Below the pieces are notes generated by a model. The model saw only the letters and a list, made by a program, of their open reading frames with translations, did not search any database and was not told where the DNA came from. The position numbers and the translations under genes are program-made. From assembly GCA_020832005.1 (NCBI GenBank), contig JAFIFN010000009.1, positions 1 through 49,070 of the forward strand: a stretch of 49,070 nucleotides of DNA, in the 5' to 3' direction. Each line of letters opens with the position of its first letter. Position 1 is the first letter of the stretch. The stretch is from Gammaproteobacteria bacterium (GTDB lineage: Bacteria > Pseudomonadota > Gammaproteobacteria > Steroidobacterales > PWYM01). This document shows, one piece after another, positions 24,991 through 33,224 of this stretch.

Positions 24991-25990
24991 CCGGGGCGTC
25001 GACGAATGCCAGGGTATACGCCCGCCGTGGATCGAGTTCGTTCGGATAGATGCCCTGCGCGGCCATCGTGGCATGGAACTCGCGCCAGCGTGCGTGACTC
25101 ATCGTGCCGATGCCATGGCGCGCCGCGTCCCCTGAATCCACCAGTCCGTAGGCGCGCATCTGTTCGATGGCATGTTCGAGCAGGGCCAGGGTCATCTCCG
25201 GATTGTCTGCCAGAATCAGCGCATTACCGGGCGCGGGATCGCCATGCAGATAGTCCTGCCAGCCGCGCGCGGTGGCGGTTACGAAAGCCCGCACCAGTTC
25301 GGGGCGCTCGTCGATGAGCCGCTCGTTGGCAAGCACCATCGCCGCATAGCCCGGATATCCCTCGTCAGCCAGCAGAAACACCTGCGGCGGATACCCCAGG
25401 GCCTGTTCGATGGAGTAGGGCTCGGAGGTCACGTAGCCCTGCTGGATGGCCGCTGGGTCGACCAGGAACGGCGCGAGGTTGAAGGTATAGCGACGGATCT
25501 GGCTGTCGTCGAAGCCGTAGCGGGCCTTGAGCCAGACCCAGAAGGCCCCGATGGTGGCATCCGAAATCATGATCGGCCGGCCGCGCATGTCCGCGAGACT
25601 GGTCACATCATCGCGCGGATGGGTGATGATCACCTGCGGGTCTTTCTGGAACACCGCCATGACGGCGCGCACCGGCGCACCTTCGGCGGCCAGGTTCATG
25701 CTGATGAAGGCATTCGACCCCAGACCGAACTCCACCGCACCGGTCGCGACCAGCTGGGCCACGTTGACCGCCGGACCCCCCTGGCGGATACGCACGTCCA
25801 GACCAGCCTCGGCATAGTAGCCGCGGGCAAGCGCCTGGTAGAAGCCGCCGTGCTCGGCCTGGGCACGCCAGTCGCTGGCGAATACCACGCGCTCCAGCTG
25901 CGCATCATCGGCACTGCGATCGGGCGGGCTGCCACAGGCTGAGACCAGGACGGCGGCGACGCCCAGCAGCAGGCCGCACAGCGATGACAG
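24980..25990 (-). CDS. ABC transporter substrate-binding lipoprotein (NMT1/ThiY-like), start uncertain
   Basis: From 25888 down the protein reads as an NMT1/ThiY-type binding protein: DWRAQAEHGGFYQAL, a GGPAVN motif, FQKDPQV, and about 300 residues in all. The GTG at 25888 would give no signal sequence. Read upstream in frame, the DNA encodes a perfect lipoprotein signal with lipobox VSAC (Cys codon 25934-25936), but no ATG, GTG or TTG occurs before a stop at 26093-26095. A CTG at 25990 or 26062 could be the start, or there may be a frame error. The substrate is unknown; pyrimidine or riboflavin-like compounds are typical of similar systems. Confidence 0.78.
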   Translation of the reverse strand: MSSLCGLLLGVAAVLVSACGSPPDRSADDAQLERVVFASDWRAQAEHGGFYQALARGYYAEAGLDVRIRQGGPAVNVAQLVATGAVEFGLGSNAFISMNLAAEGAPVRAVMAVFQKDPQVIITHPRDDVTSLADMRGRPIMISDATIGAFWVWLKARYGFDDSQIRRYTFNLAPFLVDPAAIQQGYVTSEPYSIEQALGYPPQVFLLADEGYPGYAAMVLANERLIDERPELVRAFVTATARGWQDYLHGDPAPGNALILADNPEMTLALLEHAIEQMRAYGLVDSGDAARHGIGTMSHARWREFHATMAAQGIYPNELDPRRAYTLAFVDAPDDD

Positions 25991-26147
25991 GCCCGCACCA
26001 GCAGAGGCCTGAAAGCGACGGGTATTCCCGCCGCGACCCGAAGGCTTAGACTTGGCAGCCAGGACACAGGACTCCGGTTGGTGGAAAGCGTGTCACTCTA
26101 ACCGCGCATCCGTCGTCCGTCACGTAACCCGGGCGCAGGCGACCGCA

Positions 26148-27269
26148 ATGCAGCAATGCGACATCCTGATCATCGGCGGCGGCATCGCCGGCGCCTCGCT
26201 GGCATGGCGACTGGCACCGCAGGCCCACGTCATTGTGCTGGAGATGGAAAGCGCGCCCGGCTACCACGCCAGCGGCCGGTCGGCCACGCACCTGAACCTG
26301 AGCGTCGGCCGCGAGCCGATGCGCCGGCTCACCCGCCGCAGCCTGCCATTTTTCCTGTCGCCGCCCACAGGCTTCTGCGCCACGCCGCTGGTCTCGCCGG
26401 CCCCCTCACTGACCGTGGCACGCGCGGACCAGCACGACGCGCTAATGACGTGCATGCAGGACCTCCGCGCCCTGGACGCGCAGCCGGAACTGCTCGATGG
26501 CGCGCAGTTGCGGCAACGGGTGCCGATCCTGCGCACCGGCGAGGCTGCGTTGACGGCCGGGGTCTTTGATCCTGAAGGCTATCGCATCGACGGCAACGCC
26601 CTGCTGCAGGGCTACCTGGGTGCCGTGAGACGCCACAGCGGCCAGGTGATCGCCAATGCGCCGGTGACCGAGGCGCGCTTCGGCGACAGCCGCTGGCAGG
26701 TCCGCAGCGCACAGGGTGAATTTTCCGCCCCTGTCATCGTCAACGCTGCCGGCGCCTGGGCCGACGAGCTGGCCGCGCGCTGCGGCGTGGCGCCCGCCGG
26801 ACTGACGCCGATGCGGCGGAGTGTTGTGACCTTCAACCTGCCGGACGGGATCGACGCCCGCGGCTGGCCGTTTGTGAAATGCGCTGAGGAGCGTTTCTAT
26901 TTCGTCGGCGAGGCTGGCGGCCTGCTGCTCTCGCCTGCTGACGAAACGCCCAGCCCGCCGACCGACGCACGCCCCGAGGAGCTCGATATCGCCATCGCCG
27001 TCGATCGTTTCGAGGCCGCGACCACGCTTCGCGTGACGCGCCTGACCAGTCGCTGGGCCGGGCTGCGCACCTTCGCCGCCGACCGCCTGCCCGTGGTCGG
27101 CTTCGACCGTGACGCGCCGGGATTCTTCTGGCTGGCCGGCCAGGGCGGTGCGGGACTCCAGACCTCCCCGGCGCTCTCGGAACTCGCCGCCGCCCTGATC
27201 ACGGGCGACTCCACGGACAGCCCGCTGGCCGAAACCTTTGCGCCCGACAGAGCCCGTCGCGCCGCCTGA
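26148..27269 (+). CDS. FAD-dependent oxidoreductase (DAO family)
   Basis: The 373-residue protein begins with the dinucleotide-binding motif DILIIGGGIAGASLAWRLA and has a DAO-family layout. A second nucleotide-contact region is VNAAGAWADELA, and the C-terminal FLAGQGGAGLQTSPALSEL-type motif appears as FFWLAGQGGAG. It would oxidise an amine or amino/hydroxy acid. It is divergent from the ABC importer, so it may process the imported compound; that is inference. The ATG at 26148 follows AGGCG. Confidence 0.88.
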   Translation: MQQCDILIIGGGIAGASLAWRLAPQAHVIVLEMESAPGYHASGRSATHLNLSVGREPMRRLTRRSLPFFLSPPTGFCATPLVSPAPSLTVARADQHDALMTCMQDLRALDAQPELLDGAQLRQRVPILRTGEAALTAGVFDPEGYRIDGNALLQGYLGAVRRHSGQVIANAPVTEARFGDSRWQVRSAQGEFSAPVIVNAAGAWADELAARCGVAPAGLTPMRRSVVTFNLPDGIDARGWPFVKCAEERFYFVGEAGGLLLSPADETPSPPTDARPEELDIAIAVDRFEAATTLRVTRLTSRWAGLRTFAADRLPVVGFDRDAPGFFWLAGQGGAGLQTSPALSELAAALITGDSTDSPLAETFAPDRARRAA

Positions 27270-27281
27270 GCCGGCTGCTTT

Positions 27282-27998
27282 TCAGTCGAGCTCCGCGAGC
27301 CAGCCGGGACCCAGGGCGCGCATCTGCCCCTGGATCCAGTCGGCGCGTTCACGCACGTAGGGCGACGCGGCTGATGCGTTGAAACGCCGCGGACTGGGCA
27401 ACACGGCCGCGAGCAACGCAGCCTCACGCTGGCTCAACTGCGCGGCGGGCTTGTTGAAATGATGCCAGGCAGCCGCCTCGGCGCCATACACGCCGGGCGC
27501 GAATTCCGCGACATTCAGATAGACCTCGAGAATCCGGCGCTTCGGCCACAGCAGTTCCAGACCGACAGTGATGCCGGCCTCGAGACCCTTACGAAACAAC
27601 CCGCCACCCGACCACAGGAACAGGTTCTTGGCCACCTGCTGACTCAGCGTGGACGCACCGCGCGTCGGCGCCAGGCCATCGCTGGTCAGCACGCGGCGCA
27701 ATTCAACGGTGTCGAAACCGCGATGCTGCAGGAAGCGCTGGTCCTCGGCCGCGACCACGGCCAGCTTCAGCGCCGCGGGCAGCGTCTCCCACGCCACCCA
27801 TTCCTGGCGCACCGGCTGCGTCGCGGAGGCCAACATGAACGCCGTGGTCGGCGGCGGCAGCCAGCGCAATGCCGCAATGCCTGCAAGCAGCAGCACGAGC
27901 GGCACGAACAGCAGCGCCAGCAACCACGGCCAGAGCCTGCGGCGGCGCACTGCAGGCGCTGCACGACGTGAACGGGCGCGCGACGAACGGGTACTCAA
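27282..27998 (-). CDS. mtgA: Monofunctional biosynthetic peptidoglycan transglycosylase
   Basis: The 238-residue GT51 protein has an Arg-rich N-terminus, one transmembrane helix (about 23-44) and the glycosyltransferase motifs AAEDQRFLQHRGFD (with the catalytic Glu), RGASTLSQQVAKNLFL, KGLEAGITVGLELLWPKRRILEVYLN and GAEAAAWHHFNK. It polymerises lipid II glycans at the inner membrane. The start is a TTG at 27998, since no ATG or GTG gives a full membrane anchor. It is convergent with the FAD oxidoreductase gene (12 bp apart) and divergent from nikR. Confidence 0.92.
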   Translation of the reverse strand: MSTRSSRARSRRAAPAVRRRRLWPWLLALLFVPLVLLLAGIAALRWLPPPTTAFMLASATQPVRQEWVAWETLPAALKLAVVAAEDQRFLQHRGFDTVELRRVLTSDGLAPTRGASTLSQQVAKNLFLWSGGGLFRKGLEAGITVGLELLWPKRRILEVYLNVAEFAPGVYGAEAAAWHHFNKPAAQLSQREAALLAAVLPSPRRFNASAASPYVRERADWIQGQMRALGPGWLAELD

Positions 27999-28132
27999 GA
28001 CGCTGGACTCTCCGGATCACGTGCACGGGGACGGACTGGCGCGGCGCGGCCGCACAGCCGTGGTTGACGTGAGCATAGCGTGAGCGAGAATGTCTGCTTG
28101 GACAATGCCTGCCTGCCATCCGGGACCCGCCC

Positions 28133-28576
28133 ATGACCGACCGATTCACGGTATCGCTGGAACCCGCCCTGGCGGCCGAGTTCTCCGCCTATCTGGAGCG
28201 CCAGGGCTATGGCAACCGCTCCGAAGCCGTGCGCGACCTGATCCGCGAAGCACTGACACGCGAACGCCTCGAGAAATCACCGGACAGCGGCTGCATCGGT
28301 GTACTGAGCTATCTCTACGACCACCACGAGCGCGAACTGAGCAAACGACTTACCGAGACCCACCACGAGCACCACTCGCTCACCGTCACCACCTTGCACA
28401 TGCACGTGGATCACGACACCTGCGTCGAGGCCGCCCTGCTGCGCGGCAAGGCCGCCGAGGTGCTCAGCTTCGGCGAATCGGTGATGGCGCGGCCGGGTAT
28501 CCAGCACGGACGGCTGCACCGGATCCCGCTGACCGGGCCGCCGCTCGCGACGCACCGTCACCCGGACGATGGCTGA
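28133..28576 (+). CDS. nikR: Nickel-responsive regulator NikR
   Basis: The 147-residue protein has an N-terminal ribbon-helix-helix (RFTVSLEPALAAEFSAYL, then GYGNRSEAVRDLIREAL) and a C-terminal ACT-like nickel domain. The nickel ligands are visible as His89, His91 and Cys97 in LHMHVDHDTC, with the HHEHH cluster (77-81) supplying the partner His. The C-terminus is slightly extended with extra histidines. It heads the nickel-uptake locus and should repress it when nickel is sufficient. Confidence 0.94.
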   Translation: MTDRFTVSLEPALAAEFSAYLERQGYGNRSEAVRDLIREALTRERLEKSPDSGCIGVLSYLYDHHERELSKRLTETHHEHHSLTVTTLHMHVDHDTCVEAALLRGKAAEVLSFGESVMARPGIQHGRLHRIPLTGPPLATHRHPDDG

Positions 28577-28616
28577 GGCCAGTGCCAGTGCCAGTGGCCG
28601 CCTCAGGCTGGCCGGC

Positions 28617-28654
28617 GGGTATGAAATATGAAAAAATTCTCATATCTCGTATCC
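28617..28654 (+). promoter_or_regulatory. Nested palindrome, probable NikR operator
   Basis: The perfect inner arms ATATGA (28626-28631) and TCATAT (28640-28645) are centred at 28635.5. They are flanked by a second, imperfect pair (GGGTATGA and TCGTATCC) around the same axis. GTATGA-N15-TCATAT (28619-28645) is close to the E. coli NikR site GTATGA-N16-TCATAC. The element lies between nikR and the receptor gene, 32 bp before its ATG, so repression of the uptake genes by nickel-NikR is likely. Confidence 0.68.
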
Positions 28655-28685
28655 CTCCCCGCCTCACCCGTTTAAGGAATCCCGA

Positions 28686-30647
28686 ATGACGCCTGCCCTG
28701 CTTTGGCTGCTGGCCACTGCACCGAACGCGGATACCACTGTTGCCGGACCTTCGGACAGCGAGGAGCTGCCAACCATCACGGTCACGATCGGCCGTGGCG
28801 AGATCGAGCAGCATCAAGTGCCGGCGCCGGTCAGCGTGATCGACCGGGAGACCCTGCAGCAGCGCCAGGCTGCCAATCTCCATGATGTGCTGCGCGATCT
28901 GGCCGGTGTCGGCACCGAAGGCGGCCCCAGGCAGGCGGCCCTGCAGCCGAACATCCGCGGCCTGGGCGAAGGCCGGGTGGTGATGCGCCTGGACGGGGCA
29001 CGCCAGAACATGAACATCCGTCATCGCGGCCAGAGCTTCCTCGATCCGGCGCTGCTGGAGCGTGTCGAAGTGTGGCGGGGCCCCGCCTCGACGCTCTACG
29101 GCAGCGGCGCCATCGGCGGTGTCGTCAATTTCCATACCCTCGACGCGGCAGGCCTGCTGTCCGATGAACGCACACTGGGCGGCAATTTCACGGCCGGCTA
29201 TCACGACAATGGTGATCAGCGCTTCGCCGCGGCAACCCTGGCGGCGACACACGAGGGCTTCGGCCTGCTGGGCAGCCTGAGCCGGCGGCGTGCCGGGGAT
29301 TTCGACGACGGCGATGGCAACCGTGTCGGGCTGACGGGCAGCGATGTGTTCGCCGGACTGCTCAAGGGCAGCTGGCAGGGCGAGCGCGACCAGCGCGTGA
29401 CAGCCACCTACCTGGGCTTCGATGACGATGCGCTGAGCCTGGCCACGGCAGATCGGCCGGAGGGGCTGCTGGTCGAGCGCAATACCCGGCAGCACACGGG
29501 CAGCCTGCGCTACGAGTACCGGCCGCAAGCCGACGGGCTGTGGGATCTGGATGTCACCGGCTATCACACCGATCTCACGCTGGATGAACGCGCGCTCGCC
29601 TCGGGCAGCCTGCAGCGAAACGCGCTCGTCACGACCGGGCTGGATGCGTTCAATGCCAGCCGGTTCAGCACCGGCGCGCTGGAGCACCGCATCGCGTATG
29701 GCGTGGAGTGGTACCGGGATCGCCAGCGCGGCACCGAGGATGGCGCGCCGCGTCCGGGATTTGCCAGCTCGCGACAACGCACACTCGGGCTGTTCGTCCA
29801 GGACAGCATCTCGTTCCCGGGACCGCTCAGCGCCACTGCGGGCGTGCGCGTAGACCGCATCAGCCAACGCGCCGAGCGCGACGATGTCGAAGAAAACGCA
29901 CTGTCACAGGTCTCCCCGCAGCTGGCGCTGAACTGGCAGGTGACCGACACGGTGCAGCTCTACGCAAGCTACGCCGAGGCGTTTCGCGCACCGGCATTGC
30001 GCGAACTGTTCATTGGTGGCCAGCATTTCCCCGGCAACCAGTATCTGCCGAATCCGCAGCTGCGCCCCGAGCAGGCGCGCAACCACGAAGTCGGCCTGGT
30101 ATTCAGCGATCGCGGCGTGTTCATGGCAGATAGCACTGCCAGCCTGCGGCTCAGTGTCTTTCGCAATGACGTCGATGACTTCATCGAGCAGATCGTCGCC
30201 GCGACCACGACCCGCTTCGAGAACCTCGACCATGCGCGCATCCGCGGCATCGAGTTCGAATCCCGCTACAGTACTGAGCAATGGCGCCTGATGACCACGC
30301 TCGCCATCCAGCGCGGCGATGATCGCGGGCGAAACGAGCCCTTGCAGAGTATTCCCGGCGACTCACTCACCGCACTCGTGGCACGGGCCTGGTTAGACGG
30401 CGCACTCGAGCTGGGCATGCGCACAGCGCTGGTGCGCGATCAGACCCGCGTGCCGGATCGAGCGTTCACGATCGAACCCACACCCGGACACGCACTGCTC
30501 GATGTATTCGCACGCTGGTCACCCCAGGCGCGTCTCGATGTGCATCTGAGCGCCAACAACCTGACCAATCGGACCTACCGACCGCATCTCTCGCAGCTCA
30601 ATGCCCGCGGGCGCACGCTGATGCTGCAGCTGCGCCACGGTTTCTGA
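28686..30647 (+). CDS. TonB-dependent receptor, probably for nickel complexes
   Basis: The 653-residue outer-membrane receptor has a plug domain (VPAPVSVIDRETLQQRQAAN, then LERVEVWRGPASTLYGSGAIGG near residues 125-145), a beta barrel and a terminal Phe (LRHGF). The signal peptide is short and lacks basic residues in its first ten positions, which is atypical. AAGGAAT lies just before the ATG. The position between nikR/operator and ECF nickel genes indicates that it brings nickel, or possibly cobalt, across the outer membrane; the metal is inferred from context. Confidence 0.9.
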   Translation: MTPALLWLLATAPNADTTVAGPSDSEELPTITVTIGRGEIEQHQVPAPVSVIDRETLQQRQAANLHDVLRDLAGVGTEGGPRQAALQPNIRGLGEGRVVMRLDGARQNMNIRHRGQSFLDPALLERVEVWRGPASTLYGSGAIGGVVNFHTLDAAGLLSDERTLGGNFTAGYHDNGDQRFAAATLAATHEGFGLLGSLSRRRAGDFDDGDGNRVGLTGSDVFAGLLKGSWQGERDQRVTATYLGFDDDALSLATADRPEGLLVERNTRQHTGSLRYEYRPQADGLWDLDVTGYHTDLTLDERALASGSLQRNALVTTGLDAFNASRFSTGALEHRIAYGVEWYRDRQRGTEDGAPRPGFASSRQRTLGLFVQDSISFPGPLSATAGVRVDRISQRAERDDVEENALSQVSPQLALNWQVTDTVQLYASYAEAFRAPALRELFIGGQHFPGNQYLPNPQLRPEQARNHEVGLVFSDRGVFMADSTASLRLSVFRNDVDDFIEQIVAATTTRFENLDHARIRGIEFESRYSTEQWRLMTTLAIQRGDDRGRNEPLQSIPGDSLTALVARAWLDGALELGMRTALVRDQTRVPDRAFTIEPTPGHALLDVFARWSPQARLDVHLSANNLTNRTYRPHLSQLNARGRTLMLQLRHGF

Positions 30648-30684
30648 TACAACGCTGTCTCGCCGCCACAGGAAAGACTGCACC

Positions 30685-31488
30685 ATGACCGGATCGAACA
30701 GACATGATCGGCCAGCCGGCGCGCGCGCAGTCAGCACGACGGCCACCGCGCTTGTTGCCGGGTTGGCCATCGGGGTTGCGCTGCTGGCCCCGACGCCGAC
30801 ACTGGCGCATTTTTCCTGGCTGGCCGCAACCCTCGTCGATGAACGGCTGGCGTTTGTGCCCCAGTTCGGCCACCACCTGCCGGCGCAGCGCGCGCTGAGC
30901 GTCGAGCGTATCGACTCGGCCATGGCCTTTGATCCCGCCGGGCAAGCCACGCGCACCGAGCGCACCGACCAATCCCTGAGCATCGCAGTCGGTGCGCCTG
31001 GCACCTACGTGCTAAGCGCCCGGCTGCACCCGCGATTCTGGAGTCGCACGACCGAGGGCGGGCGCAACGCTTCGCGCCGCGACTATCCCGACGCCTTCAG
31101 CTGCCGTGCGTCGATCGATGCGGTGACCACCCTGGTCAATACCGGTACCGCGAAGTCTTCGGTCGCGCAGGCTGCCGGACACGACTTCGAACTCATCGCA
31201 CAGCAGGACCCGTCGCGGCTGTCAGCCGGCGACAGGCTGGAAGTACTGATCCTGTTTCGCGGCCAGCCCTGGCAGGGCAGCCTGCAGGGCACCTGGGCGG
31301 GATATGCGCCCGAGCACGACGATGACTATCCGGTGAACGTCGAGACCGACCACCGGGGCATCGCGCAGATCGAACTGTCCCGGCGCGGCGGCTGGCTGTT
31401 GTGGGCCAGCACGCGTGAACTCTATGCCGATCCCGAGACCTGTGATGAGCAGGCGTGGAACGCAACCCTGACGTTCGAAGTCCCGTGA
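30685..31488 (+). CDS. nikK: Periplasmic DUF4198-type nickel-locus protein (NikK-like)
   Basis: The 267-residue protein has a signal peptide after which the mature protein would begin with His (TLA then HFSWLAA), the DUF4198 hallmark. Met/His/Asp-containing beta-rich segments follow, ending in a YADPETCDEQAWNATLTFEV motif. Such proteins accompany NikMQO-type nickel importers and are thought to deliver or sense metal in the periplasm. Its TGA shares bases with the next ATG (TGATG). Confidence 0.82.
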   Translation: MTGSNRHDRPAGARAVSTTATALVAGLAIGVALLAPTPTLAHFSWLAATLVDERLAFVPQFGHHLPAQRALSVERIDSAMAFDPAGQATRTERTDQSLSIAVGAPGTYVLSARLHPRFWSRTTEGGRNASRRDYPDAFSCRASIDAVTTLVNTGTAKSSVAQAAGHDFELIAQQDPSRLSAGDRLEVLILFRGQPWQGSLQGTWAGYAPEHDDDYPVNVETDHRGIAQIELSRRGGWLLWASTRELYADPETCDEQAWNATLTFEVP

Positions 31489-32003
31489 TGGCGTCGAGGC
31501 AAGCTCCGCGCCGAGCGCCTGTCATAACAGGTACACGAACATCAGCGGCGTTGGTGATCTGCGCGGTGTTGACGACCGCCGGCACGGTGGTGGTGGGAAC
31601 CGGCAGCGCTTACGCGCACGCGCTGCTGTATCGCGTCGTCGAAGGCCCGGCGATCACCGTGCAGCTTTATTTCCCGGACAACGATGCACCCCTGTTTGAG
31701 CCCTACCAGGTGTTCGCGCCCGACAGCACCCGGCCGCACCAGTCCGGCCGCGTCAATGCGCTTGGCGAGGTGACGTTTCGGCCCGACCGGCCGGGCCAGT
31801 GGCGCGTGCAGGTCATCACGGCCGACGGGCATGGCGTGGACGCACAGATCTCCATTGACGCAGCGTTGTCGACAGACCCCGCATCGTTGGCCGCGCCAAC
31901 GCCGTGGTGGCAGCGCGTGGCCACAGGTCTTGGCTACCTGCTGGGCATCTTCGGCCTGCTGGCGCTGTGGCGGCTGCATCGCGGCACGCGCACGCCCGCC
32001 TGA
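31488..32003 (+). CDS. nikL: NikL-like membrane-anchored periplasmic protein
   Basis: The 171-residue protein has an N-terminal signal segment ending AYA, then a mature start of HALLYRV. A compact beta-sandwich-like domain with GEVTFRPDRPGQWRVQVITADG follows, then a C-terminal transmembrane helix (about 148-166). This matches NikL, which replaces the NikN/CbiN component in some nickel ECF transporters. The ATG is coupled to the nikK stop. It would sit on the outer face of NikM. Confidence 0.8.
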   Translation: MASRQAPRRAPVITGTRTSAALVICAVLTTAGTVVVGTGSAYAHALLYRVVEGPAITVQLYFPDNDAPLFEPYQVFAPDSTRPHQSGRVNALGEVTFRPDRPGQWRVQVITADGHGVDAQISIDAALSTDPASLAAPTPWWQRVATGLGYLLGIFGLLALWRLHRGTRTPA

Positions 32004-32004
32004 C

Positions 32005-32655
32005 ATGCACATCCCCGACGGGCTGATCTCGCCGCAAACCTACCTGCCCGCCTATGCCGTGGCGGCACCGCTGTGGTGGTGGGCCGGCCGGCGCTTCGGC
32101 GCCCAGGTCGGCGATGCCGCACTGCCGCGCCTGGCCGTGTTCACGGCGCTCGCGTTCCTGCTCTCCACGCTGATGCTGCCGCTGCCCGGTGGCACCTCGG
32201 GTCATGCGCTGGGCGTTGCACTGCTGGCGTTGTGCTTCGGCGCCAACACCGCGTTTCTGGCCTATACGCTGGTGCTGCTGCTGCAGGCGCTGGTGCTGGG
32301 CGCCGGTGGCATCACCTCACTGCCGGTGAACTCGCTGGCCATGGGCCTGGTGGGCGCCTGGACCGCGGTGCTGCTGTTCCGGCTGCTGCGAGGCATCCAT
32401 CCCGCGTTCGCAGTGATCGCGGCCGTGTGGCTGTCGGTAATGGTCTCGGCCACGCTGGTCGCGCTTGTGCTTGGCGTCCAGCCGCTGATCGCGCAGGCAC
32501 CTGACGGCACACCGCGATATTTTCCGTTCGGTGCCGCGATCACGCTGCCGGCCATCCTGATCCCGCATGCGGTCATCGCGGCCGCCGAAGCGGCGCTGAC
32601 GCTGCTGGTATGGCGACATGCACGGCGCAGGCAGTGGCTGGTAGCTGCGCAATGA
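32005..32655 (+). CDS. nikM: ECF nickel transporter substrate-specific component NikM/CbiM
   Basis: The 216-residue protein has about six to seven transmembrane helices and begins with MHIPDGLIS, the invariant NikM/CbiM start. In characterised NikM the metal is bound by the first residues (Met1, His2) and His67; His67 is present here in GGTSGHALG. It therefore keeps the metal-capture site. It starts one base after nikL and overlaps nikQ in ATGA. Confidence 0.92.
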   Translation: MHIPDGLISPQTYLPAYAVAAPLWWWAGRRFGAQVGDAALPRLAVFTALAFLLSTLMLPLPGGTSGHALGVALLALCFGANTAFLAYTLVLLLQALVLGAGGITSLPVNSLAMGLVGAWTAVLLFRLLRGIHPAFAVIAAVWLSVMVSATLVALVLGVQPLIAQAPDGTPRYFPFGAAITLPAILIPHAVIAAAEAALTLLVWRHARRRQWLVAAQ

Positions 32656-33224
32656 CCATCACGCAACTGCGTGTTCAGCATCGCCATCGCCTGCTCGCCT
32701 GGCTGATCAGCGTCGTGGTGGTCACCTTCGTACACCATGTGCCGACGCTGCTCGTCGGTAGCGCGCTGGTGTTGCTGGTCTCCGGTTCGGGGCGCACGCG
32801 ACTGGCCTGGCAGGCGTTGCGCACGGTAGGGCCCGTACTGCTGCTGATCTCCAGTGGCTGGCTGGTGATGGGCGCGCTGTCAGGCGATGTGAATGCGCAG
32901 GCCCTGCTGCTGATCAATGCCCGCGTGGCCCTGCTCGCGCTGTTGACGACCTGGATGGTGCGTGATGTGAATCTGGCCCAGGCGCTGAGCGCGTGGCCTG
33001 CGGCACAGCGCTGGCTGATCATCGTGCGCGGTCAGATCAGGCTGTTTCGACGGCTGGCCTCGGATCACCGGCTGGCGCGACGCAGCCGCAGCAGCGTGCG
33101 GCCCACGCTCAGGCAGCGCTATCTCGGCGCCGCGGCGGTGTCGCTTGCGGCCCTGGACAAGGCCGTGCATAACGCCGAAACCGTGACCCAGGCAATGCGC
33201 TCGCGCGGGGCACTGCATGACTGA
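32652..33224 (+). CDS. nikQ: ECF transporter transmembrane (T) component NikQ/CbiQ
   Basis: The 190-residue protein has hydrophobic segments in its first half, then cytoplasmic coupling helices with the family Ala-x-Arg motif seen as TQAMRSRGA near the C-terminus. It is shorter than the usual 220-270 residues. Position and the ATGA overlap with nikM identify it as the T component linking NikM to the ATPase. Confidence 0.85.
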   Translation: MTITQLRVQHRHRLLAWLISVVVVTFVHHVPTLLVGSALVLLVSGSGRTRLAWQALRTVGPVLLLISSGWLVMGALSGDVNAQALLLINARVALLALLTTWMVRDVNLAQALSAWPAAQRWLIIVRGQIRLFRRLASDHRLARRSRSSVRPTLRQRYLGAAAVSLAALDKAVHNAETVTQAMRSRGALHD

